A DNA stretch of 21,325 nucleotides from the NCBI GenBank assembly GCA_035942035.1, contig DASZDK010000034.1, positions 1 through 21,325 on the forward strand. The letters run 5' to 3'. The DNA is from JAHWJR01 sp035942035 (lineage in GTDB: Bacteria; Actinomycetota; Acidimicrobiia; Acidimicrobiales; CADCSY01). Both the position numbers and the translations under genes were made by a program. Below the pieces are notes generated by a model that saw nothing but the letters and a program-made list of their open reading frames with translations, made no database searches and was not told the origin of the DNA. Each line of letters begins with the position of its first letter. The first letter of the stretch is position 1. Shown here piece by piece: positions 15,993 through 21,325 of the stretch.

Positions 15993-16540
15993 GGCTGGCC
16001 GTCCCCGCTCGTCCCGTAGGTGAGCAGCGGGACCACCTGGCGCCCGGGAAGCTGGCCCCGGCCGGAGAGGAAGGCGAGCTCGAGCACGAACCCCAGCCCC
16101 ACCACATGGCCGTCGAGCTTCTCGACCAGGCGCACCGTGGCCGCCGCCGTCCCACCCGTCGCCAGCACGTCGTCGACGACGAGCACCCGGGCGCCGGCGA
16201 CCAGGGCGTCGGCGTGGACCTCCAACAGGTCGCTGCCGTACTCGAGGTCGTAGTGCTCCTGTTCGACCGCTCCCGGCAACTTGCCACCCTTGCGCACGGG
16301 GACGAAGCCGGCGCCGATGCGGTGAGCGATGGCCCCGGCGAGGATGAAGCCGCGGGCCTCGATGCCCACCACCTGCTCGATCCCCTGGCCGGCGAAGGGC
16401 TCGGTCAGCGCCTCGACGGTGGCGGCGAAGGCGGCGGCGTCGGCCAGCAGCGGCGTGATGTCCTTGAACACCACGCCCGGCGCCGGAAAGTCCGGGATGT
16501 CACGGACCAGCTCCTCCAGCCGAGCGGTGCGCGTCACCAC
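15989..16540 (-). CDS. apt: adenine phosphoribosyltransferase
   Basis: This cytoplasmic enzyme of about 183 residues makes AMP from adenine and PRPP. The N-terminus LVRDIPDFPAPGVVFKDITPLL is the typical APT opening. GIEARGFILAG and PVRKGGKLPG follow, and the PRPP-binding loop is VLVVDDVLATGGTA. Length matches E. coli Apt. The start is uncertain within three consecutive GTG codons (16543, 16540, 16537). I use the middle one because TACGGT lies exactly 6 bases upstream, as at other leaderless starts here; GAGG placed five bases before the third GTG would argue for 16537 instead. It is first gene of the apt-rel operon, divergent from the cyclophilin gene. Confidence 0.95.
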   Translation of the reverse strand: MVTRTARLEELVRDIPDFPAPGVVFKDITPLLADAAAFAATVEALTEPFAGQGIEQVVGIEARGFILAGAIAHRIGAGFVPVRKGGKLPGAVEQEHYDLEYGSDLLEVHADALVAGARVLVVDDVLATGGTAAATVRLVEKLDGHVVGLGFVLELAFLSGRGQLPGRQVVPLLTYGTSGDGQP

Positions 16541-16546
16541 CACCTC

Positions 16547-16556
16547 ACCGTACCGT
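16547..16556. promoter_or_regulatory. bidirectional promoter core, apt / cyclophilin
   Basis: ACCGTACCGT contains TACGGT on the - strand (16552-16547, six bases before an apt GTG) and TACCGT on the + strand (16551-16556), sharing TA. This is the same geometry as at hisS/MFS. The + transcript would carry a leader of about 55 bases before the cyclophilin ATG. Confidence 0.45.
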
Positions 16557-16617
16557 CTCGGCCTCGCCGTGCCGGCGACGGTTTGCCGGAGCCGGGCACG
16601 AAGCGGCAAGGTGGCCC

Positions 16618-17175
16618 ATGCCCACCCCCTGTCCTGAACCCGACGGATCCAGCCCGCGGCGCACGCGCTTCGACGAACCGCCGCCCATGTGCATCGATCC
16701 GGACCGTCGCTACACGGCGATCATGGAGACCTCCCTCGGGACGATCACCATCGCCCTCGACCCGATGAACGCGCCGGTCACCGTCAACAACTTCGTGACG
16801 CTGGCTCGCTACCACTACTACGACGGCGTCGTGTTCCACCGGATCATCAAGGGCTTCATGTGCCAGGGCGGCGACCCCCAGGGCACCGGCCGGGGCGGCC
16901 CGGGCTACACCTTCCCCGACGAGCTCCCGCGGCCGGGCCGCTACGAGGTCGGGTCGGTGGCCATGGCCAATGCCGGCCCGAACACCAACGGCAGCCAGTT
17001 CTTCATCGTGAGCGGGCCCTCCGGCGTCGGCCTCCCACCCCAGTACTCGCTGTTCGGCAAGGTGGTGAAGGGCCTCGACGTGGTGTCGGCCATGGAGTCG
17101 GTCCCCACCGGTCCGGGCGACCGCCCCCGCGAGGACGTGGTGATCAACTCCGTGACCATCGAGGAGTCGGCGTAG
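16618..17175 (+). CDS. peptidyl-prolyl cis-trans isomerase (cyclophilin type)
   Basis: This 185-residue cyclophilin speeds up cis-trans change of prolyl bonds during protein folding. The core is clear: VVFHRIIKGFMCQGGDPQGTG (nearly all of the active-site FHR and QGGD motif), GSVAMANAGPNTNGSQFFIV, and YSLFGKVVKGLDVV. The Trp found in many cyclophilins is absent from this region, as is common in small bacterial forms. The N-terminal stretch FDEPPPMCIDPDRRYTA is typical of cytoplasmic actinobacterial cyclophilins, and there is no signal peptide. The ATG at 16618 has AAGGTGG just upstream, a good ribosome site; a later in-frame ATG at the PPPM site is less likely. Confidence 0.95.
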   Translation: MPTPCPEPDGSSPRRTRFDEPPPMCIDPDRRYTAIMETSLGTITIALDPMNAPVTVNNFVTLARYHYYDGVVFHRIIKGFMCQGGDPQGTGRGGPGYTFPDELPRPGRYEVGSVAMANAGPNTNGSQFFIVSGPSGVGLPPQYSLFGKVVKGLDVVSAMESVPTGPGDRPREDVVINSVTIEESA

Positions 17176-17189
17176 AGCTGCGCAGCCGT

Positions 17190-17270
17190 CAGGCCGAGCA
17201 GCCTCGGAAGCTGGTGCGGCTCCGTGCGAACGGGCGCCGGCGGATGATCGCCGACGAAGGGTGATCGCCT
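17190..17270 (+). repeat. diverged direct repeat, copy 1, with hairpin
   Basis: About 81 bases starting CAGGCCGAGCAGC that resemble 17715-17793. The last 29 bases match copy 2 at 23 positions. They contain a hairpin: GATCGCC (17246-17252) pairs with GGTGATC (17260-17266) through one G-T pair, around the 7-base loop GACGAAG. It may also end cyclophilin transcription, although no T tract follows. Confidence 0.55.
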
Positions 17271-17299
17271 CGTCGCGGGTCTCTGCCGGCGCCGGCCGG

Positions 17300-17305
17300 T
17301 ACCGT
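17300..17305 (+). promoter_or_regulatory. -10 box for leaderless transcript
   Basis: TACCGT lies 7 bases before the ATG at 17313. The same hexamer appears as the + strand box at the hisS/MFS and apt/cyclophilin promoters. Confidence 0.45.
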
Positions 17306-17312
17306 TGACGGC

Positions 17313-17648
17313 ATGAGCGACGGTGAGCAGCTGGCCTACCAGGAGGTGGCGGCGCGCATCGGCGAACTGGCCGAGCGCCTGGCGTCACACCCGGACCCGG
17401 CGGTGAGCGAGCGGGTGGTCGAGCTCCTGGACTGGGTCGACGTGGTCCACCGCGTGGGCCTGTCGGAACTGGTGGAGATGATCACGCAGTGGCGTGGGGA
17501 GATCTTCTTGGAGACGGCCGCCACCGACGAGGTGACCGGCACCCTTCTCGACGCCTACGACCTGCGCGACGCGCTAGTGCCGGAGCCGCCGGCGCCGCCG
17601 CCGCCCCAGCCGGCGCTGGTCCAGATCCGGGGCCACGAACAGCGCTAA
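17313..17648 (+). CDS. small helical hypothetical protein
   Basis: This is a 111-residue protein that I do not firmly recognise. Residues 1-85 are predicted helical and amphipathic (YQEVAARIGELAERLA; SERVVELLDWVDVVHRVGLSELVEMI), then an acidic/Pro-rich tail (VPEPPAPPPPQP) and a basic end. The helical part recalls small actinobacterial proteins encoded beside NifU-like or Rieske genes, but no such gene is nearby, so this is only a resemblance. No cysteines or catalytic motif. A TACCGT box 7 bases before the ATG and third-position GC in line with neighbours support a real gene. It is flanked on both sides by copies of a diverged direct repeat, which may mean it was inserted or moved as a unit. 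Confidence 0.65.
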   Translation: MSDGEQLAYQEVAARIGELAERLASHPDPAVSERVVELLDWVDVVHRVGLSELVEMITQWRGEIFLETAATDEVTGTLLDAYDLRDALVPEPPAPPPPQPALVQIRGHEQR

Positions 17649-17714
17649 ATGGGGGTCCACCGCTCCTCCGGCCAGAAGGGCGGTCGGCGACGGTCAGAAC
17701 CGCTGCGTCGCCAC

Positions 17715-17793
17715 CAGGCGGAGCAGCACCGGACGCGTGCGCGGCTCGGTGCAATGGGCGCGACGGATTCTCGCCGGCGAAAGGCGATCGTCT
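17715..17793 (+). repeat. diverged direct repeat, copy 2, with hairpin
   Basis: About 79 bases starting CAGGCGGAGCAGC in the same orientation as copy 1. The hairpin is TCGCC (17771-17775) with GGCGA (17783-17787) around the 7-base loop GGCGAAA. The stem bases differ from copy 1 but loop length and the CGAA core are kept. It runs into the sigma gene's stop codon and may act in ending that - strand transcript. Bases 17649-17714 hold nothing else I can name. Confidence 0.55.
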
Positions 17794-18739
17794 AGACGGA
17801 GAGCAGCTCGTGGGCGCCGGTGTCGACCGACGGGTGCCGCAGCTTCGACATCGCCCGGGCCTCGATCTGGCGGATCCGCTCGCGGGTCAGGTTGAAGCTC
17901 TCGCCCACCTCTTCGAGCGTACGGGCCTCGCCCCGGTCGAGGCCGTAGCGCAGGCGGATGACCGTGCGCTCCCGCTCGTCGAGCGGAGCCAAGAGTCGGG
18001 CCACCTCGGCGGGAAGGAGGGCGTCGGCAGCGGCGTCGAACGGGCAGGTGGCGTTGGGATCGGCCACCACGTCGCCGAGCTCGGCGTCGCCGTCCTCCCG
18101 GAGGGGGTCGGACAGCGACAGCGTCCCGCCGGCATAGCGGAAGATCTCGACGAGCTTGTCGACCGGGAGGTCGAGCTCACCGGCCAGCTCGCCGAGGGTC
18201 GGCGGACGACCGAGCTTGATCTCGAGCACGCCCTGGGCCTTGCGCAGGCGGCTCAGCTGGTCGCCGGCGTGGACCGGGAGGCGGATGGTGCGGCCGGTGT
18301 TGGCGATGCCCCGGGTGATGGCCTGGCGGATCCACCAGGTGGCGTAGGTCGAGAACTTGAAGCCCTTGCGCCAGTCGAACTTCTCGACGGCGTGGATGAG
18401 GCCCAGGTTCCCCTCCTGCACGAGGTCGAGCAGGGGAAGCTCGGACGCCTGGTACTTCTTGGCGATGGACACGACGAGGCGCAGGTTGGCCTTGATGAAG
18501 GTTTGGGTGGCGTCTTCGCCGGCCCGGATGGCCTGACGCAGCTGCCGCCGGCGGGCGACCGACAGGCGCTCGCCGGCCTCCTCCGCCTCGGCCAGCTCCC
18601 GTCGGGCGGCGCTGCCGTCCTCGATGGCCTGGGCCAATCGGGCCTCGTCGGCCTTGGTCAGCAGGGCGTGCTTGCCGATGTCGCTGAGATACAGCCGAAC
18701 GAGATCCTCGTCGGCACGCTCGGCACGTTGCTTAGCCAT
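17792..18739 (-). CDS. RpoD-like sigma-70 factor without region 1.1
   Basis: This is a 315-residue sigma factor that directs RNA polymerase to promoters. It lacks the long N-terminal region 1.1 and starts near region 1.2 (DEDLVRLYLSDIGKHALLTKADE). Region 2 is highly conserved: FIKANLRLVVSIAKKY, LDLVQEGNLGLIHAVEKFDW, FKFSTYATWWIRQAITR. Region 3 follows (GRPPTLGELAGELDLP), then region 4 with LDERERTVIRLRYGL and the helix-turn-helix LEEVGESFNLTRERIRQIEARA. These segments match primary-type promoter recognition, so it is either the primary sigma or a close group 2 paralogue; the short length favours group 2 of the SigB/HrdA-D type. The ATG at 18739 is preceded by AGAAGGGG. A longer frame exists upstream but would read through the promoter region and is rejected. 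Confidence 0.92.
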   Translation of the reverse strand: MAKQRAERADEDLVRLYLSDIGKHALLTKADEARLAQAIEDGSAARRELAEAEEAGERLSVARRRQLRQAIRAGEDATQTFIKANLRLVVSIAKKYQASELPLLDLVQEGNLGLIHAVEKFDWRKGFKFSTYATWWIRQAITRGIANTGRTIRLPVHAGDQLSRLRKAQGVLEIKLGRPPTLGELAGELDLPVDKLVEIFRYAGGTLSLSDPLREDGDAELGDVVADPNATCPFDAAADALLPAEVARLLAPLDERERTVIRLRYGLDRGEARTLEEVGESFNLTRERIRQIEARAMSKLRHPSVDTGAHELLSV

Positions 18740-18764
18740 TGCGTGCAACCCCTTCTCAGACGCC

Positions 18765-18785
18765 AGCAGAAAGCAGAAAGCAGAA
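18765..18785. repeat. three tandem copies of a 7-mer in the sigma gene leader
   Basis: AGCAGAA is repeated three times exactly (18765-18771, 18772-18778, 18779-18785). On the sigma mRNA this reads as TTCTGCT repeats shortly upstream of the ribosome site. Such short repeats can change copy number by slippage. Confidence 0.8.
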
Positions 18786-18806
18786 AGCGGTGGCCAGTGT
18801 ACGACA

Positions 18807-18831
18807 AGATCGGCATCTTTCCTGCCGATCT
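18807..18831. promoter_or_regulatory. 9-bp inverted repeat, candidate operator
   Basis: AGATCGGCA (18807-18815) and TGCCGATCT (18823-18831) are perfect reverse complements around TCTTTCC. The repeat lies between the sigma gene and the DUF2207 gene. A - strand TACACT (18801-18796) next to it could be the sigma gene -10 box, which would put the repeat over the -35 region. Confidence 0.55.
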
Positions 18832-18879
18832 GCTCCGTACAGTTCGAATCGGCTGCTTCCTGCCCTCCACAGACGCCCC

Positions 18880-18885
18880 TAGCCT
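18880..18885 (+). promoter_or_regulatory. -10 box for leaderless transcript
   Basis: TAGCCT lies 6 bases before the GTG at 18892. A weak -35 candidate TTCCTG (18857-18862) is 17 bases upstream. The hexamer is identical to that before hisS. Confidence 0.5.
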
Positions 18886-18891
18886 GCACTC

Positions 18892-20754
18892 GTGACGCTG
18901 CGCCGGCGCATGGCCGCCGCTCTCGTGCTGGTGGTGGTGTCCGTGGCCACCGTAGCGGGTGTCAGCGCGCCCGCCGCGGCCCAGCAGTCCTCCGAGCGCA
19001 TCACCGACTACGACGTCGGACTAGTCGTCGAGGACGACGGTGACCTGCTGGTCGAGGAGACGGTCGCCTACGACTTCGGGCCGTTGCGGCGACGCGGGAT
19101 CTTTCGCGATCTCCCCGTGCGGGGACGCTACGACGACGTTCGCGAGGGCTTCGACCGCATCTTCCCCCTCGACGTCCTCTCGGTGTCGGCGTCGGCGGGC
19201 ACGCCGGCCGACTACAAGGTGCTGACCGAGAACGACACCGCCCGCATCCGCATCGGCGACCCCGATCGGACGATCACCGGCCGCCACACCTACCGCATCA
19301 CCTACCGGGTACGAGGCGTGCTCAACGGGTTCGAGGACCATGACGAGCTCTACTGGAACGTGGTGGGCGCCGGCTGGGACGTCCCCATCGAGCAGGCCAC
19401 GGCCCGGGTGGAGGTGCCGGGACCGGTCGGAGAGATCGCCTGCTTCGCCGGATCGGTCCGCTCCACCTCACCCTGCGACTCATCGAGCTCCGAGGGCAAC
19501 ATCGCCACGTTCTCCCATTCCGGCCTGCGGCCCCAGCAGGCGTTCACCGTGGTGGTGGGCTTCCCCACCGGCATCGTCCCCACGCCCGAGCCCATCCTCG
19601 ACGAGCGCTGGAGCCTCGCCCGGGCCTTCTCGCTAACCCCGGCCACGCTCGCCGGCTTCGGCGTCCTGCTGGCGGGGGTGCTGGCCTGGTTCGCCCGCCT
19701 CGTCTGGCGCACCGGCCGGGACCGGCGCTGGGTCGGGTCGGAGGTCGACATCGCCTTCGGTGGCGGTGGCGGTGACCTCCACGGCGAGGATCAGGCGGTG
19801 CCCCTGCTCGAGCGCCACCGGCCCCCGGTGGAGTTCGTCCCGCCCGACGGCATCCGCCCCGGCCAGATGGGCACCCTGATCGACGAGGTGGCCCACCCCC
19901 TCGACGTGACCGCCACCATCATCGACCTTGCCGTGCGGGGCTACCTGCGCATCGAAGAGCTGCCAGCCAAGGGGGTCCTCAGCCGCCAGCCGGACTGGGA
20001 GCTCACCCGTCTGCGCGACCCCGACGGCCTGGTGCGCTACGAGGAGCTGCTGTTCGACGCCTTGTTCGAGGATGGGCCCCGGGTCAAGGTCTCGGAGCTG
20101 AGCGGCACCTTCGCCCAGCACCTGCGAGCGGTACAGAACGCCCTCTACCTCGACGTGAAGCGGCAGGGATGGTTCAGCGCCCGACCCGACCACGTGCGGG
20201 AGCACTGGTTGGGCGTCGGCGCTGGGGTGCTGGTGGTCAGCGTCATCCTGGTGGCCCTGACCGCCTGGAAGACCTCATGGGGTCTGGTCCCCATCCCCGT
20301 GGTCGTGGCCGGAGTCCTGCTGCTCGCCGGGGCGCGCTGGATGCCCCGGCGCACCGCCAAGGGCACCGGCACCCTGCGCCGGGTGCTCGGCTTCCGTCGC
20401 TTCATCGACGAGTCGGAGGCCGAGCGGGCCCAGTTCGCCGAGCGCCAGCACCTGTTCTCCGAGTACCTGCCCTACGCCGTGGTCTTCGGCGCCACCGACA
20501 AGTGGGCCAAGGCCTTCGCCGGGCTCGACGGGTCGCTGCCCGAGGTCGGCTGGTACGCCTCGCCCAACCCCTTCACCTTCGTCTACTTCGCCAGCTCCAT
20601 CAACGGGTTCTCGGTGACCACGGCGGGAACGCTGACCGCGGTTCCGGCCGGGTCGGGCTTCAGCAGCGGCGGGGGCTTCGGCGGTGGCAGCGGGTTCGGC
20701 GGTGGTGGTTTCTCCGGCGGCGGGATGGGCGGTGGCGGCGGCGGGTCGTGGTAG
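18892..20754 (+). CDS. DUF2207 family membrane protein
   Basis: This is a 620-residue predicted membrane protein. It has a signal peptide (RRRMAAALVLVVVSVATVAG, cleavage likely after APAAA), then an extracytoplasmic beta-rich domain of about 200 residues with the family's opening (ITDYDVGLVVEDDGDLLVEETVAYDF, GIFRDLPVRGRYDD, TYRITYRVRGVLNGF, DELYWNVVGAGWDVPIEQA). A membrane helix follows (LAGFGVLLAGVLAWFARLVW), then a cytoplasmic domain that includes RPGQMGTLIDEVAHPLDVTATIIDLAVRGYL, and two further helices around residues 440-482. The C-terminus is a low-complexity Gly/Ser/Phe tail (GGGFGGGSGFGGGGF), common in this family. No enzymatic role is known to me. GTG start chosen because a TAGCCT box lies 6 bases upstream. 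Confidence 0.9.
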   Translation: MTLRRRMAAALVLVVVSVATVAGVSAPAAAQQSSERITDYDVGLVVEDDGDLLVEETVAYDFGPLRRRGIFRDLPVRGRYDDVREGFDRIFPLDVLSVSASAGTPADYKVLTENDTARIRIGDPDRTITGRHTYRITYRVRGVLNGFEDHDELYWNVVGAGWDVPIEQATARVEVPGPVGEIACFAGSVRSTSPCDSSSSEGNIATFSHSGLRPQQAFTVVVGFPTGIVPTPEPILDERWSLARAFSLTPATLAGFGVLLAGVLAWFARLVWRTGRDRRWVGSEVDIAFGGGGGDLHGEDQAVPLLERHRPPVEFVPPDGIRPGQMGTLIDEVAHPLDVTATIIDLAVRGYLRIEELPAKGVLSRQPDWELTRLRDPDGLVRYEELLFDALFEDGPRVKVSELSGTFAQHLRAVQNALYLDVKRQGWFSARPDHVREHWLGVGAGVLVVSVILVALTAWKTSWGLVPIPVVVAGVLLLAGARWMPRRTAKGTGTLRRVLGFRRFIDESEAERAQFAERQHLFSEYLPYAVVFGATDKWAKAFAGLDGSLPEVGWYASPNPFTFVYFASSINGFSVTTAGTLTAVPAGSGFSSGGGFGGGSGFGGGGFSGGGMGGGGGGSW

Positions 20755-20795
20755 CGCCGAGCAGCGGCTCGTGCCGGGGCGCAGGTGCGCCGACC

Positions 20796-20801
20796 TAACG
20801 T
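20796..20801 (+). promoter_or_regulatory. -10 box for leaderless transcript
   Basis: TAACGT lies 6 bases before the ATG at 20808. No -35 is obvious. Confidence 0.4.
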
Positions 20802-20807
20802 GATCGG

Positions 20808-21113
20808 ATGCCGAGACAGGTGGCCGAGGACATGGTGCGGGCCCGGCGCTTCGGCCCGCGGCTGCGCATCCGGGTCGACCTGCACGGCGTCTCGGTCTTC
20901 GGGCGAGGCGACGAGCGCACGCTGATTCGCTGGGAGTGGATCGAGCAGATCCGCGTCGGTGACGGGGTCGAGGTCATCTCGGCCAACGCGGAGCTGGTCA
21001 TCCCTTCCGGCGCGTTCGGCCTCGACCCGCCGGCGCTGGCCGCCCGCCTGGAGGCGGCCCGATCGATCGTCGAGCGACCCGACGTGCTCGAAGAGCTGGT
21101 CCGCAGCCGCTGA
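20808..21113 (+). CDS. small hypothetical protein, PH-like
   Basis: This is a 101-residue protein without signal peptide or membrane helix. The pattern RLRIRVDLHGVSVFGRGDERTLIRWEWIEQIRVGDGVEVISANAELVIPSGAF suggests alternating beta strands with a tryptophan-rich turn, followed by a C-terminal helix (DPPALAARLEAARSIVERP). This is the layout of bacterial PH-like (bPH) domains, an inference from pattern only. The ATG follows a TAACGT box by 6 bases. Its stop overlaps the start of a one-helix membrane protein (TGATG), so the two are probably made together. Confidence 0.7.
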   Translation: MPRQVAEDMVRARRFGPRLRIRVDLHGVSVFGRGDERTLIRWEWIEQIRVGDGVEVISANAELVIPSGAFGLDPPALAARLEAARSIVERPDVLEELVRSR

Positions 21114-21238
21114 TGGGCAACCTGCTTGGTCCAGTCGTCCTCCTGGTGTGGCTCCTCCTCGTGGGCGGAGCCGTGGCCGTGGCCGTGGCCGTGTTCCGGG
21201 GCCGCAGCGCACGGGATGCGGACGACGCCGGCGGCTGA
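21113..21238 (+). CDS. 41-residue single-helix membrane protein
   Basis: The ATG at 21113-21115 overlaps the stop of the preceding gene. The product starts MGNLLGPVVLLVWLLLVGGA, continues as a Val/Ala stretch to about residue 28, then a basic FRGRSAR and an acidic, Gly-ending tail. One membrane helix with the positive side toward the cytoplasm is predicted. Translational coupling and the clear hydrophobic-basic layout support it as real, though it is short and lacks a known family. It may anchor or regulate the PH-like protein. Confidence 0.55.
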   Translation: MGNLLGPVVLLVWLLLVGGAVAVAVAVFRGRSARDADDAGG

Positions 21239-21247
21239 GCTTGCCTG

Positions 21248-21325
21248 TCAGCGCAGGCGCACAGCTTGGAGCTGGCGCACCTCGAGGGGGATGGAGGCTT
21301 GCGTCCGCAGGCCCGGCACCGTGCC
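21248..21325 (-). CDS. possible 3' end of a gene entering from the right
   Basis: On the - strand a frame open from the window edge ends at TGA (21250-21248). Its visible 25 residues include ASIPLEVRQLQAVRLR. The high third-position GC and position convergent to the + strand genes make a real C-terminus plausible. Too short for a family call. Confidence 0.4.
   Translation of the reverse strand, partial: GTVPGLRTQASIPLEVRQLQAVRLR

Noticed and set aside
14544..16019. 491-codon + strand frame across rel
   Set aside because: It mirrors rel in the opposite strand and has the low-complexity composition of an antisense shadow frame.
17649..17754. Short open frames in the gap before the sigma gene
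   Set aside because: No start with an upstream box or ribosome site, and composition is Arg/Pro-rich; the repeat explains the region better.
18740..18889. Longer sigma factor start upstream of 18739
   Set aside because: It would translate the tandem 7-mers and the inverted repeat, has no similarity to sigma region 1.1, and the ATG at 18739 has a good ribosome site.
21243..21258. Hairpin GCCTG/CAGGC as a terminator
   Set aside because: The stem is only five pairs, no T tract follows, and it overlaps the likely stop codon of the - strand gene; too weak to list.

Overview
This is a GC-rich window with actinobacterial traits: GTG starts, 4-base start/stop overlaps, and TAnnnT boxes 6 to 8 bases before start codons, as expected for leaderless mRNAs. 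The housekeeping content (hisS-aspS, apt-rel, cyclophilin, RpoD-like sigma) fits a non-model actinobacterium. Acidimicrobiia is my guess from overall style, and nothing in the window proves it.

Region 1 (1-7192, + strand) is the striking part. Seven genes lie head to tail, and almost all junctions are 4-base overlaps. In order they are: the 3' end of an adenylation-carrier (NRPS-like) protein; a KaiB-like protein; a full double-domain KaiC with its phosphorylation sites conserved; an acyl/aryl-CoA ligase; a PaaA/BoxB-like diiron protein; an unrecognised Ala-rich protein; and a CaiB/BaiF CoA-transferase with an extra partial CaiB-like N-terminal unit. No KaiA is seen. The layout suggests a KaiBC ATPase timer or switch co-expressed with a pathway that activates an acid as an adenylate, holds it on a carrier or CoA, oxidises it and transfers CoA. 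An 11-bp inverted repeat follows the last gene.

Region 2 (7298-11089) holds a membrane-anchored hypothetical protein on + that overlaps the 3' end of aspS, then hisS-aspS on -. The aspartyl-tRNA synthetase carries the His/Gly signature of non-discriminating enzymes.

Region 3 (11118-13775, +) has an MFS transporter and a DAGK-family lipid kinase whose N-terminus looks like a decayed PAP2 phosphatase domain.

Region 4 (13788-17175) has apt-rel on - (adenine salvage and (p)ppGpp metabolism), divergent from a cyclophilin on +.

Region 5 (17176-21325) has a small helical protein flanked by diverged direct repeats with hairpins, an RpoD-like sigma factor on -, a divergent DUF2207 membrane protein, a small PH-like protein, a 41-residue one-helix membrane protein, and probably the 3' end of a further - strand gene. 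No gap longer than about 155 bases lacks a gene. I saw no tRNA, rRNA, CRISPR or insertion sequence.
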